Shown one piece after another: positions 21,945 to 34,926 of a stretch of DNA of 64,000 bases. The stretch covers positions 21,297,897 to 21,361,896 of the forward strand of contig OY986975.1 of NCBI GenBank assembly GCA_963920575.1. The letters run 5' to 3'. Both the position numbers and the translations under genes were made by a program. The DNA comes from Narthecium ossifragum (lineage: Eukaryota; Streptophyta; Magnoliopsida; Dioscoreales; Nartheciaceae). Under the pieces are notes generated by a model, which did not search any database, was not told the origin of the DNA, and saw nothing but the letters and a program-made list of their open reading frames with translations. How positions within the stretch are numbered: the first letter of the stretch is position 1; each line of letters opens with the position of its first letter.

Positions 21945-24900
21945 ATGGAGGATGGGAGATTGGGATTGGGTGTGGCGAAGTCGGTGCTGGCGGTGCTCCA
22001 GTGGTGGGGATTCAATGTCACCGTCATCATCATGAACAAGTGGATCTTCCAGGTATCTCGATTTGATGTGGGTTTTGTTGTGTTTGGATTTGGGTTGTGG
22101 AGTTTGTGGTCGCTATCCGATATCTGGATCACGATGTACTCTGCTTTATGCTCAAATTCTAGTCTTTTTTATGTTTTGCGTGATTTTTTTGTGCTGATGC
22201 GGGTTAGTCGCTACTCAGATCGATTTAAAGGAGTACGGTTTAACTCGGATCCTTGATAAAAATGTCAATTTTTTCGATGTTAAAGCATGTGAATTGTTAT
22301 GGTTAGACAATTTTAGGATATGTGTGAGATCTTCGACATTTATGGATCTTAGTTTCTTGGGCGAGTGGGTTTGGAATTTGAGGTCGCTGGATTGGTACGG
22401 GAGATCGTTTGTCTTCCACATCCGGATAGAACTGGTAGTCACATGAGCTGGAACTCGAAAGCCGAACTGTAGGGTGCTATATATTGATAAAACTAAGTTT
22501 AAGTGTGAGTTGGTGGATGTTGCTACAGATATTGTTCATGCACTTTTCAGAGAAATTTACATCCCACTTGCACACTAGAAGAACAAATATATTATTGTTT
22601 AGTTCCGCTGCCCATTTATGTGAATATAAAAACTTTACGGATTAAGCTCTGATTTCTGATGAGAGCATGACACAGTTCGGATGTAGTATACTCATTGGAA
22701 GATCTAGCAGCACAACCAGTAATAAGTGCTTTCTGTTCATATGCTACCTTTTGGATCAATTTTCATTCTAGCTATTTACAATACTCTTTGCTTATTTAAG
22801 TTTGCAAATCGCAATTGAATGGATGAGTGTAGTTTAGACTTTCTTTCTTGCTTCCAAAAAATTAGATTATAAACTCATTACTGAATGTTAGAAGGTGATT
22901 ATCCATTGTGCAGAAGCTGGATTTCAAGTTTCCTTTGACAGTCTCATGCATTCACTTCATATGCTCTGCCCTTGGAGCATATATTGTCATCAAAGTGCTC
23001 AAGGTTAAGCCGCTTATTGAGGTTGATCCTGAAGATCGCTGGAGAAGAATATTTCCAATGTCCTTTGTTTTTTGCATCAACATTGTCTTGGGAAATGTGA
23101 GCCTGCGGTACATTCCAGTTTCTTTCATGCAAACTATAAAGTCATTCACTCCGGCAACGACAGGTTTGGTTGACCCTCGCCCTAGTCATAGTTGCTCATG
23201 CTATACTTCTTATTTTTGCCTTATCATGTTGTAGTCAGTCCTGATATGTTTATATCGATAACAGTCATTCTGCAGTGGTTGGTTTGGAGAAAGTACTTTG
23301 AGTGGCGCATATGGGCATCTTTGGTGCCAATTGTTGGAGGAATTATGTTAACTTCGATAACAGAACTTAGTTTCAACATGTTTGGATTCTGTGCCGCACT
23401 GTTTGGTTGTCTAGCTACGTCCACCAAGACAATCCTAGCGGAATCACTACTTCATGGATACAAATTTGACAGGTAGAGGAATTGTTCCTGTTAACCTTCA
23501 ATAAGATCCTGTTTTGTCCTACTGTTGACTGATATGGTAATAGGCATGCCACCACCACTCATCCCAGTAGTAGAATTCTGGGGATTAGATTTTTGCCCCC
23601 GCTGGCTGCCTAGCCACTAGGCTAATCCTAGGATGTTTAGCAGTCTTCTATGCAATCACCGAGATTTTTTCTCTAGCTGACTCATGATACAACTGGTGAT
23701 ATGTCTGTGATAAGCCTTGGGGAAGCAGGTTTTCGATTTGATTGGTGGTAGATTATTCTAAACGGTTGTATGATACACAATACTTCAGCTATGTTTCTCT
23801 GGTTTGGTTCTAATTGACTTTCAATAACAAGTTACTTCCTGCTTGGGCATGAAGAGTTATTTTTGGACTGGTTTCTTTTTGGAGATCAGTGTAGGATGTG
23901 ACGTATTTCTCATATCTTATCTTTGTTTCGATCCGTTTCTCATTTACTATCGATATCAAAATCGTCCTGCTTGGGCATGTATGTTTAGTTCTTGGTTTAA
24001 TGCTTATTAACACATGAGCAACTTACAATCTGAGTTATTTTCTGGCAAGTACCAAAAATTTCACTCCAATGCTTATGTTGATTTTAAATCGGTGTACATT
24101 ATAGAATGTCTATGGTCACCTGAACACTCAACTGAAGTTTTCCTTATACGTGAAAGCTGGCTAGCTTTGTGATTATAGCAGTCTTAACCTCAGTATATAG
24201 ATGGTAGGCAGCTGTATGAGCTAGGAGATATGCTTCAAAAGATATACGCTGGCTGTAATTCATATACTTGTTGACTTACTGCTGTATTTCTTTCATTAAG
24301 TATGCATAAGAGACAGAAAATCATGGACGTTATAAACAGAACCTCTCAAACTGTGCAAGAGACTACAGTATTCCAGTTTATATTCCGCAGCTTGGACCTC
24401 GTGTCCTTTGTTTTTGTCTTTCTTCTTTGTGTTCCTCTTCATATTTGATCAGGTGTCATTTGTTTTGCGCAGCATAAACACAGTATACTACATGGCTCCC
24501 TTTGCGACCATGATATTGGGGGTACCAGCTATACTACTTGAAGGACCTGGAGTTCTGTCCTGGTTCCAGACACACGACGTGATTTTGTCTAAGCTGGTTA
24601 TTATTATTAGCTCAGGAGTGCTGGCCTTCTGTCTCAACTTCTCCATCTTTTATGTGATCCATTCCACCACTGCGGTGACTTTTAATGTCGCTGGAAATCT
24701 CAAGGTCAGTTGAACTTTTCTAATCCAGAAGACCATTTTCATTCTTGTAGCAAGTCCTTAATCCATCCATTTTGACTCACAGGTTGCAGTTGCTGTCTTG
24801 GTCTCATGGCTTATTTTCCGGAACCCGATTTCTGCTATGAATGCTATTGGGTGTGCAATTACACTCTGTGGCTGCACGTTCTATGGATATGTCAGGCACA

Positions 24901-25001
24901 AGCTATCTCAGCAACAACCAGGAACCCCACGAACTCCTCGGAGCAGAGTGGAGATGCTTCCTCTTGTAAGCGACGATAAAGAAGAGGAAGAGAAGGTTTA
25001 A
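21945..25001 (+). CDS. Golgi nucleotide-sugar transporter, UDP-GALT1/GONST5 type
   Basis: Five exons: 21945-22052, 22914-23163, 23265-23472, 24473-24704 and 24783-25001, giving 338 residues. Junctions keep the frame: IFQ|KLDF, TPATT-V (phase 1), KFD-SI (phase 2) and GNLK|VAVAV. The protein matches my memory of Arabidopsis UDP-GALT1 (At1g77610, about 336 residues) almost residue for residue. Shared stretches include WWGFNVTVIIMNKWIFQK, DPEDRWRRIFPMSFVFCINI, SLRYIPVSFMQTIKSF, FAFC-like FCAALFGCLATSTKTILAE and SWLIFRNPISAMNAIGC. It is a ten-helix drug/metabolite-superfamily transporter (triose-phosphate-translocator branch) expected in the Golgi, moving UDP-galactose or a related sugar nucleotide for wall polysaccharide synthesis. 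The C-terminus is a cytosolic tail (PGTPRTPRSRVEMLPLVSDD) ending EEEEKV. GONST5 (At1g21870) is a close paralogue, so substrate is uncertain. Intron 3 is 1000 bp. Confidence 0.93.
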
Positions 25002-25517
25002 TTCTGTAGCAGCACCCAGGTTCTAGCTATTCACAGTCGGCTTTGATGATATATCTGCAAATAGAGACTCGGGAATTCAAGCTGCAGATTGGATGCCAGA
25101 TCTCTATGCAAGACAAATGTTTGAGCTCCTGATAGGACCATCTGGTGATGAGAAACGATAGATAGATCATATACTTCGTCTTGAATTTTACCAAAAAAAA
25201 ATTTCCTGTTTCGATTGTGGTTTCTAGAATTACTCGAATTCCCAATTACATGAATGTATGCAGACTATGTTTTTCCTCTGTGATCCTTAATAGAAGCATT
25301 TTTAGTTCTGATGTCGAGTGTATCCTATCTTTGTGCAAGAAAATGAGATCACAGCAGGGATATCATCTTGTGAAACATAAATCACTCTTAACATAACATA
25401 CCAGAATTACACAAGGATCAGTTCAGGGCTTACTTCACAACATGGAGTGGCACAAGAGATACAGTTATAGGTTATTTGTTAGATGGATGATATAATATCT
25501 ATATATGGACCATAAGG

Positions 25518-26936
25518 TTAAGCCAGGAGCCAGAAGTTCTTCTGCCATCTAGTGCTGACCAGGTATCCACCCATCCCCTTGCTCTGTTTCCTCACTGCTA
25601 GTGTGAGGCATTCAGCTTTGTTGATGCACTGTTCCACAAACTCCTCATCACTGTTCCTAAAAAAGCTGCAAGCATGGAAAACAGAAGACACCAATATACA
25701 CATCATTCCAAAACGCTTGGTTTTTAAAATTGCAACCATAGAATTCTTATCTTATGGCCGTCGGCACAGACTGAGGGCACAAAACCTCTTCAAGAGTGAA
25801 CAAAAACTTACCAACAAAGAGGGGAGGGTTTGGTCTGGCTCAGCACCAAAACAGAGGCTTCCAGCTTCCTAACTTGGCTGAGGACAGTGGCCAGCTTGGG
25901 ACCTTGGATCACAAGAGCTTCCACCTCCACCTGACCACCATTAACAAGGACAACAAAAGCATGGTGAAGGTGAAAAGCGTATTAAGGCAAGACATGCAAT
26001 TAAGGATAGGAGAAGGTGGAGAAACTAGAAAGGAGGAGCTTGCTTAGATTCCCATAGATCTAATGTGAAAGGTTGTTGGATATGACCCCAGCCTTTGTTG
26101 TTGGTAGTTATGCTCTCATGTGACTCTCACATCTCTGTTTCTTTCCTCTTTGTAAAGTATTTCCTTTTTTAAAGGAGAGTATGCAAACTAATTGGATTGT
26201 TTAGGGTAAAAAGAAAAAGAACCACTCTCTATCAACCAACTCTCATGCCAAAAAAAATAATCCATCAAGAAAACCCATATAAGAAAGATCCACTTTGTCT
26301 CTCAAGAACAAGCATGGCTCTCTCTCTCTAGAGTTTTAGATGAAGCGTACAAAGAACATGCATGATCTCACCCTCTTATTAAGGTTCTTCTCTACGGTTT
26401 TCTTCTCTAATTCTTCAGCTAATAATCTTTATTGAGAGAAAAATGAGATAACCAACTTAATCAGATGCAAATCATAAATAACCAAGAAAACCCATGAACA
26501 AAAGATCCACTTCCTCTCTCTAGAACAGGAATGCCATTACCTCAGGCTTGGAGGCCTTGCAGAGTGACCCAAGAGAGTTAGCAAGCTGAGGAGTCTCCTC
26601 TCCACTGTGGTGTGGCTGCACAACATGGAGGAGGGTGAGCAAGTCCCCCTTGTTGGCCACATGAGTGAGAGCCCACATCATGGCATGCTTGGCCCTCCCA
26701 CTATGGTCCACCACCACCATCACCCTCTTCTTCGCCGCCGCCACCCCTCCTCCTCCCTCCCCCTTCTCATCCACCCTCCTCCCACCTCTCCCACCCCTCC
26801 TCCCCCTCCCCCACCTCTTTGACCCCCCTCCTCCTCCTCCTCCATTGCCATGAGAAGAGTAGTAGGAGGAGTTCGCCCACCCTTCTCTCCCTCCAGCACT
26901 CAGCTGCCTTAGGAAAGAACCACCATCTCCATCCAT
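25518..26936 (-). CDS. Universal stress protein-like (USP/adenine nucleotide alpha hydrolase-like)
   Basis: Three exons: 26936-26541 (132 codons), 25930-25812 and 25665-25518, giving 220 residues. Junctions: KASKPE|VEVEALVIQGP (phase 0) and PSPLC-C-FFRNSDEE (phase 2). The first 70 residues are a glycine- and arginine-rich low-complexity stretch. The USP fold starts at KKRVMVVVDHSGRAKHAMMW (about 69-88), with DLLTLLHVVQP next and VIQGPKLATVLSQVRKLEAS in exon 2. The end, GGYLVSTRWQKNFWLLA, is the conserved tail of a plant USP subgroup. The G-x2-G-x9-G-S/T ATP-binding motif is not seen, so nucleotide binding should not be assumed. The function of this subgroup is not known to me. The Gly/Arg tract is GC-rich and yields spurious frames on the other strand. 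Confidence 0.88.
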
Positions 26937-29196
26937 GGCCTCTCCTTCTCTCTCTTCTCTATCTTCTCTCTCTACCTCTCGGCTTGATCAGAACTTTGGA
27001 GGGTGGTGAGGGTGGTCTTTTTTAAGTACGGAGGAGCTGAGAAGGGACAAAATAAGGAGGGAGAGAGCCGGGTGGGGGGGGGGGGGGGGGTGCATGGTCA
27101 CGAGAAAGGCTCCAGTATTGATTCGATTCATTCATTTTTGGGGGATTATAAATATAGTTTTCATGGGTTTCTTTAAAGGAGTTCACAGGTTTGATCAGAA
27201 GCTTTACAGGAGGTTTGAAGGTGTTCTCTTGGATTGAGGTTGGGAAGTACTCATGAGTGGATGATTTGATAAAAGGAAGACAGGTTTGGATTGGGATTGA
27301 GTGATATTTGTTAATCTAGAGAGAGAGAGAGAGATGATTTGTATATATATGCTTGGATTACTAATCTTCTAATCTAGAGAGAAAGAGAGGAATATCCTTG
27401 ATTCCTTGGATGACTAATATTTGTAACTTAACTCACTTTTTTTAATTGGAGGGTAAGACTCATTATTATTATAATAAGATTGTATACGATTAATAATGAA
27501 AATGCTTCGGAAGATATAATATACGTATTGTACCTTAGCTCACTTTTTTTAAAATTGGAGGGTAAGGCTCATTATAATATAAGATTGTATTATATATACA
27601 TTTTAACAATGAAAATGTTTTCGAATATATAATATACACACCGTTAGAGTATAAATTAAGTATATAATTTTTTTACTCTTTTTCATCAGCTTATGTGCAA
27701 TGCTGCATGGATACTTTGTATTTGGAAGCGTACTCATATCCAACACGTGTCGGATACAGATACTATCTGATATGTATCCGATTATTTAGGTCAACAAAAC
27801 ACGTACTTAAGTGGAAGGAGAGGCTAAAATGTAGAATTTAGTATAGGCACGATAACATTCGTCTCTTGTCTAGAAGAAGTCATCATTATGTAGAAAGAGA
27901 GACTAAAATGTGGGATGTTGGAAGTGATGCATTTGACACAATGGATGATGCTGGTATACTTGAGGTGGCAGAGCTTTCATTGGATGAATCAGAATTAGAG
28001 AATGTGTTTATTGTTGATGAGAGCAGTAACACCATTGAGAGCATTAGTGATGAGCATAATGAATCAGGAAGCTAAAAAACTTTTTTAAGTTATTTGTTTT
28101 TGAAGTCCCTTCGTATTTATGTAGATGAATACATTGCTATTAAACATCAGTTTTTTAGTTTTCAGGGATAACAATAGATGAACAATTTGAAATTTGAATG
28201 TTTTTCTTTTCTTCAAATTTTAAACCTAACATGATATTAAATATATATTAAATATGTTACTATATTATCGTATCATCGCCGTAATCGTATCCTAATTTTT
28301 CAAAAATTTCCATATCAGAGTGTCCTTATCTTATCATACTGCCCAGCTTATGTGTCTTTTTTTTTTAATAAACTGATAATTTTGTAGATACATGTTTGAG
28401 ACTTCGTCAGTCAATACAATTCATAAAATCAAAATTCACATGTAGAAACTCTTGAATTCAAGTAAGAAAATTCAACTCTAAATAGAGATGGATGCTTACA
28501 TTGTTATTATCACTAAACTCATCTTAAACTAATGGGTACTCTTTTCAATCCTCAATCCAATTGTGACGAAATATATAAAAAAAATCTACCACACCTCACC
28601 CAATGTACTTCGAGGATCACACGCAAGGTCAGGGATCAAATCAAGTCAAATCAAATCAAATCAAATCATTGTCCCCATCCATACAGTGAAAATAGGTAAA
28701 AAAAAACATCATATCTCCCTGTATATCTCTTCACTTTTCCTCCTTATCCAGCATAAATGCCGGTATAGAGAATCATGAATAGCAATTAAAGCCATGGCAG
28801 GGAGTAATAGTAGTGGAGTCAAATAAATGGGTCCAATTTAAGCGTCCTCGAAAATTGTGTACAATATAATTTTGTTCCCCACAATTATGGCCGTCCATTG
28901 CGTCTGATGAAGGGTCATGATTTGTAGGGCCTGTCTGATTTAAAACACACGTGAGTTTGTTTCCACAGTATATTGGAATATTTCTACGTGACATACATAT
29001 GTATGGGTGTTGCCGTGTTGGGAATTGGGCTTTGAAGGAGAAGAGGGAAATAGATTTGAAATTTCTCAAATTAAAAGAGGGTTTTCGATCAAGAGGAATT
29101 TATTTTAATTAGGTCCAACTAGGTTGGAAATCAGGTATTGAGTCCAGATTTTACAAGGAGATGGAACAACTATAATAATGGTGTGTGTTGGCTTTG
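26937..29196. other. Intergenic; homopolymers and a possible transposon scrap
   Basis: A run of about 16 G lies at 27075-27090, upstream of the USP gene. Two similar segments (ctcactttttttaa...attggagggtaagrctcatta) sit about 110 bp apart at 27432 and 27539. Between 27866 and 28075 there is a short acidic frame, listed separately. Nothing else was recognised. Confidence 0.45.
27866..28075 (+). pseudogene. Unrecognised short acidic frame, possibly a hAT transposase tail
   Basis: The 69-codon frame reads ERETKMWDVGSDAFDTMDD then ILEVAELSLDESELENVFI and ends in an acidic serine-rich tail. It has no upstream exon I can support and no clear start context. The style (ELSLDE-ELE followed by an acidic end) recalls C-terminal tails of plant hAT-type proteins, but I cannot name a match. 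Treat as a remnant or chance frame. Confidence 0.25.
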
Positions 29197-29285
29197 AGTG
29201 ATCATTAGGACTTGTTTGGTCTATCATATCAGGCAATGCTGTTTTGTCCGATACAATAAAGTCAGGAGTGTTTGATGCATCATAT
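29197..29285. repeat. 89-bp direct repeat, left copy
   Basis: It is 89 bp, starts agtgatcattagga and ends tttgatgcatcatat. The right copy is at 36007-36095 and differs at two positions (87/89 identical). It is read as the target-site duplication of LINE copy 3. Confidence 0.9.
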
Positions 29286-29290
29286 ATATA

Positions 29291-32200
29291 CTAGGGAATG
29301 CCCGTGCCTACGTCACGGTTATATAGAGTTTTTTCAAAAACTTTGTCCCTCACAAACTTTATCCCCGGAGCAAACCTTATAAGTGCAACATTATCCCTCA
29401 AATACAACATTATCCCTCACAAACTTTGTCCCCGAGGCAAACCTTGTCCCCACAAACTTTACAAACCATAGTATCCTCAAATACAACATTATCCCTCACA
29501 AACCACAACTTCAAAGAAAAAATAAAAATACAGATATTCTAATTTCACAATAATCCAACTCCAGGGCTAGCAAAATCTAACCGTTGGTTTTTTCTCTTTT
29601 TAACTCTAGCTCCAAGCATTCCCACAACACCACCACCACTTCACTGATGCGTGGCCCTGTATCAGAAAATCCAACATTTAGATGATTACCATCATCAATC
29701 CAAAATCTTAACAGAATAAGCTTTGATAACATGTAAAAATCTAGTTCTCTAGGGATAACTTATTCCTAAGACAGCCAATATGCCGAAGTTACCTAAGACA
29801 ACCAATATGCCGAAGTTACCATGTAGGTAAAAGAGATACCCGCAAGCGTAAAGAAAAGTCAAGTTCCACTATAGTAGTTGATACCAATATGTCCAACTTT
29901 GGTTCATTTTGTTTCAAATCACAACTTGCCGAAGTTACCTAAGTGATTCATGGTACTCTAAAAACATGTATGTAAAAGAGATTAAAAAAGCTCTAACATT
30001 CACCTCGCACGTAACCACCATGACTTCTCTAACCTTCTACCGATAATACGTCTGAGAGTGTATGTCTCTATCTTGATGGAGAATCGCGCCCGTGGCATCC
30101 AAAATACAACCTGCAACAGAATCCTGAGAGCATAAATGATTAAAAAATATCATTATCCAGTATATATGCAAGAACAAAGTATTTTGTCATGCATTGCAGG
30201 AAACATGGACATGAAAGAAGTAAACCCAATAAAAAAATAATACATCTAAGGATGGAAATAAAAGATGCAGCTACCAAATTCAAAACCCCTACATGTCAGG
30301 ACTTTTCAATGTGTGAACATTTCAATCAGCATGCCTAAATTACTGAAAATTTTATAATATTATACTAATCAGCTCATAACAGTTGCAATCCATGCTAAGA
30401 GCTGGACTTATCAAAACCAGCTGAAATTACTTGAGAGACAACGTCACTTGCTAGTATCCAATGCTTGAAGAGTTTTAAAGAGCCCGTCAAAAAATTGCAT
30501 TCGCATTTTTGAGTGTCAGCTTTATCAATATCTAGGCATTATATTTGCTAGTATTTGTTACATATAAAATATCTACATAATGCAATACGTACATAGAATA
30601 AATGAAAGTAGATACTTATGGGATCTTTTGTTTGAGGAGCTTTTTCAATTTACTATTTGATTTTTATACATCAAATTAGTTTCAACCATATAAAAGAGAT
30701 CTTACCTACATTAAGGTGACAGCTCAGCTGAAACATACAGCTTTCGACTCAAAACCTGAGAGAAGAAAATCAGAAGAAAAAATAGAATAGTACTCTGATG
30801 AAAATTATCCAAGTTCCATAATAGGCTGAATAGGGGACAAAAATAAACACACAAACACGCCAAACAGAAAAGTAAAACCATAGACTTATTGTATTTGCAA
30901 CCAATTGAAATAACAGCTGCAATGAGTGGAATCAATTATGCTGTATTGCTGTGAGTTAGATGGGAAAATAATGGAAAATGTAGAGAGCACAAAAGGAACA
31001 AAGTGCAGGATTGGTAGTATAAGAAAAGCATAAGAAAGTAAGGAAATACTTCTTAAAGGTAGAAAATTACACTGTAATAAGGCAAACAAAAAAGATCAAT
31101 TCCTGTGTCTGTGAGAAAGAGTTCCAGAACAAATTATATAGCACATCAACCTTATACAAAGATATCCAAGAATAAATTAATACAGATGTTGGCTTCTAGG
31201 TAATCTACTACTAATCAGTTCAAACCATTACCCTCAATTGGATGTAAACATCCATAGGGGCGACCATCATTTCATTCTGTCAACATATATTATTTCATAT
31301 TCAGGAAGAAAGATTCAGACAAAGACTGTGCAGTCACATTTTTCAAAATGATATGCACACTCGAAAGTTGAACTCTGAGATTACATCTTCTTCAAGAACA
31401 AAGTAATGTTTTTGTTATCCTTAAGAAAAAAGGTTCGGAATTGAAACCTGAAAAGGTTACAGCCACACTGAAACCGACCTCAATCAACATAAGCAGATAT
31501 CAAATCTTTTCATCACATTTCAAAGTTCCACGTACTCTCAGCTACTAATTTTTGAAGTGGTTGTTGGTCCGCCGAATTCAGAGATGCAGAAATCTGGGGA
31601 AAAGGACCAGAGACAAATACGGACATCATTTAAAGCAACTATTAAACCAATGAGAAGTAACTAAAGGAGCTGAGTTAAAACTGCTTCTTGTTGCTTCTAG
31701 AAAGTACAAAAAAGAAAAATTGCAACAAAACTTGGAGCTTAGAGCACCAATATAATTTGGAATTAAACATTATATAGAAAAAGACTCTGGTAACTACTAC
31801 CAATAAGTGGTGTTCAAAAAGGTTTTTCAGAGTGTATTTGATTAGTTGCGCGCTAATAGAATTCACTCATCATAGTAATCACGGCATAAATGTGCAACCT
31901 AAGAAGACCTTGAAACACAAAATGTATCTACAACTGCACAAACACCTAGGTTGTATCACATGCATAATTCTAAAGATATAAATACATTCCTCCTACTTTA
32001 AACACCTAGGTTGTATCATTGATTGTATCTCTTTCATTCTAAAGCTGTATGTTTCAGCTGAGCTGTCACCTTAAGGGAAGAAAATCAGTTTCAACCATAT
32101 AAAAGAGAAAGAAGAAAGGGAAATTGAAGCAAAAACCAGAAAAATTTAAGCAAAAAAGCATGCTCATGAAAAGTCATAACTTAAGTGGATCTAATCACAA

Positions 32201-34848
32201 TGCAGCTAAGAGAGCTCTGGATTCCGCGTTTGGATGGTAAATTCCCATTTGATTAATTCTAACAATCTAAAATAACATAGTAATGTGATCAAAAGCGAGA
32301 TTATAATTCTTGTGTGTTTTCCATGATCTAATTATATAGGTTCATGGATCCTTTAACCAGAGGAGATAAATCACGTGGAATCGACGGAATAATAAGAATG
32401 AGTGGAATCCACCTTTTCGCTTCCCGGCAAAGATTGTACTCAGAAAATAATAAGAATGAGTGGAATCCCTATAGCCACTTGATGTCTTGCTATTTTCATT
32501 AAACTGCAGGTATTAAGCAATCTCAGTATACACATGAGTCGGCAAACTAATGGCAGTAGCTATAGCAGAGTTTTACGTTTAACATTATTGATGGGTGATG
32601 ATTATTGAGCATGTCGCAGAGATAAGTCTCAATATCACCACAAAGAACTAAGACATGGACTTTTAGCTTACTTGGAGCTAATGAGTGCGGTGGAAGTGCT
32701 TCAACAATGAGTGCGGTGGCAGTAGCTATATTTCCTTGTTCTAATGTAACAGTGGAGAAGAAAGGGATTCTAATTGGTCCACAGGTAAGTATATATCTCA
32801 CGTTGCTTCTTAACTTGCATTTATTTATATCATATTACATTCTGAAAACATATCAAATATCACAAAACCCTCTACATTTATCTGACAATTTCGTGTAAAC
32901 CCCACGAAAACAATGGGGTCAGGGGTTATGTTGATATTAACCCTACTTCTAATCATGATGGTCTCTTAAATCCAAAATGGTATAACATTGTGCAGGCTGC
33001 TTCAAGTTGGCTATATGCTTCAAGTTGTTAAAGGGAAATTGAAGCAAAAACCAGAAAAATTTAAGCAAAAAAGGACAGCAAATCGAAGCAGCTGAACAGA
33101 TGAACAGAAGTGAAGAGAGGAGAGGAGAGGGAAAGCTCACCGTAGGTTTGGCACCGCTGGGTTCAGCGAGATGACAGCGGGGATGTCGAGATCAGCCGGA
33201 TCGGCGACAGGGAGGAGACCAATAGCAACAGGGAAAAAAAGAATTGACACATGAGAGCCAGAAAACCCAAAACAGTATCTTTCACACATGAGAAAACTAT
33301 AGTTGCATTTTGGGCTTGATTGTTTAGAACCCAAAATAGAGAGGGAAAAGAAACAGAGATCAATGGATCAAAATACATCTCCACTCTCCTCTCCTCCAGG
33401 ATTGGATCAATGGAACAAAATAAGTTCATAATTCAATTGGAAAAGAATGCAGCAAAACCCAGCCAGGTTTCACCAAAAAATCAGTTTTAATCATACAAAA
33501 GAGGAAATAAAAAGGGAAATCGCAGCAAAACCCAGCCAAGTTTCACCAAAAAATCAGTTTCAAACATACAAAATTGCAACAAATTGAAGCAACCACACCC
33601 AAATTTCAACGTATCGAAGAAATTGCAGCAAAACCCATCAATTAATCGAAGAAGTTGCACTCACAGGTAAGAAGGAGAGGCGACGTAGAGGTAGGTGAAG
33701 CTCAGGAGGTTCCCAGGGAATGGCCTCCGAGGTCGTCGAGTCCCCCCTGGTCGTCGAGGTCCAGGACGTGAGGACGCGGGGGTCGTGCTTCAAAGGTCGA
33801 GGTCACTCCGTCTGGGCGTCGAGGCAGATCACAGGCTTTACCTCGAATGTCGAGGTCGTTCCCTCCGAGGTTGCCACGCCAAGGACGTCGTGCTACTCTG
33901 AGGTGGGGCTTCGTCGAGATCGCCAAGTGCGTGGAGGGCGTCGAACGCGTCGAGCTCGCTTGGGTGTCGAGACCGAGCTTCGTCCAGACGTCGAGCTTCT
34001 CTGCGACCACCGGTCTTCTCCGGGGTGGCGATGATCGAGATGGGAGGGCGAGGTCTCCGATGAAGAGAGGTGGGAGAGGTGGGGTTGGTGTGCGCAACGT
34101 GGTGGCTGTCTCCTCCCTTGCTCTCCTCTCCCACCTCTTGCACTTCGTCTACGTCCCCTTCTATGCAGCCGCCGGCGGAGGCTTGAGCGCCGATCTCATA
34201 CCCATCCGCGGGGAGCCGGGAAGAGAGGGAAGAGAGGGTGTGAGAGGAAAGGGAAGAGAGGGTTTGATAGGTAAGGTGAGCTGGGAGATGAGTAGAGGGG
34301 ATAGGATGGCTGGTCGATGGCGGATTGGGAGAGGTCGATGGTGTTCGACAGCGGGTAGGGCGAGGTCGACGGCGGCGTGGGGCGTGGGGCGTGGTCGATG
34401 GCGGCTTGGTCGAGGTCGGCGTCGATGGCGGCTTTGGCGAGGTCGGCGGGTTGGAGATGAAGGGGAGGGATGGCTTATGGTCTCCATTCGCTCTCTCTGT
34501 CCTGAGCTGGAGAGGGGATGGCAGGTGGAGAGGGGACGGGGAGGGGACGGGGGAGAGAGGGAGAGAGGGAGAGGGGGCGGGGACGGGACGGGGGAGAGGA
34601 AGAGGGGGCGGGGTTGGGTAAAGGGCGACGGGACGGGGGAGAGAGGGATGGGACTCTCTCTCTCAGCTGCGGGTTAGTGTGCGAGAGAAGGAAATTTGGG
34701 CGGGAGTTTTTGGTGGGGATGAATTTTTGGGGGGAATCTTAAAGCTGATCATGGAATCACAGTCATTGGATGTGTTTGTAGGCAAATCTTGACCACTCTT
34801 TATGTTTTATAGGGGGGACATTTCAAAAACCGTCCTTCCTTATATAAT

Positions 34849-34851
<3 letters not shown>
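29291..34851 (-). mobile_element. Non-autonomous Helitron, 5.56 kb
   Basis: On the minus strand the element starts TCTATTATATAAGGAAGG at 34851, after an A. It ends with a CCGTG/CACGG hairpin (29318-29302), seven bases and CTAG (29294-29291), before a T. There is no replication-initiator or helicase frame, so it is non-autonomous. The 5' kilobase (33690-34700) is GC-rich and codon-like on both strands, unlike the AT-rich rest, and may be captured host sequence. Interior words repeat (gggaaattgaagcaaaaacc at about 32115 and 33035). A 30-bp segment at 30711-30740 recurs inverted at 32044-32075. Both flanks are TA-rich, and the insertion lies in the TA tail of LINE copy 3. Confidence 0.72.
34500..34660 (+). 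repeat. G-rich low-complexity tract inside the Helitron
   Basis: Dense GGGG/GGGA runs (gaggggacggggaggggacg and similar) give many possible G-quadruplex arrangements on the plus strand. The open frames across it are products of composition. Confidence 0.6.

Positions 34852-34924
<73 letters not shown>
34852..34924. repeat. (TA)n tract, LINE tail
   Basis: About 73 bp of TA repeat between the Helitron 5' end and the LINE 3' end. LINE copy 2 ends with the same AATCAATATATATA wording. Confidence 0.9.

Positions 34925-34926
<2 letters not shown>

Noticed and set aside
33695..34742. Several long ORFs on both strands as host genes
   Set aside because: They arise from GC- and G-rich composition inside a Helitron, with no recognisable domain or splice pattern.
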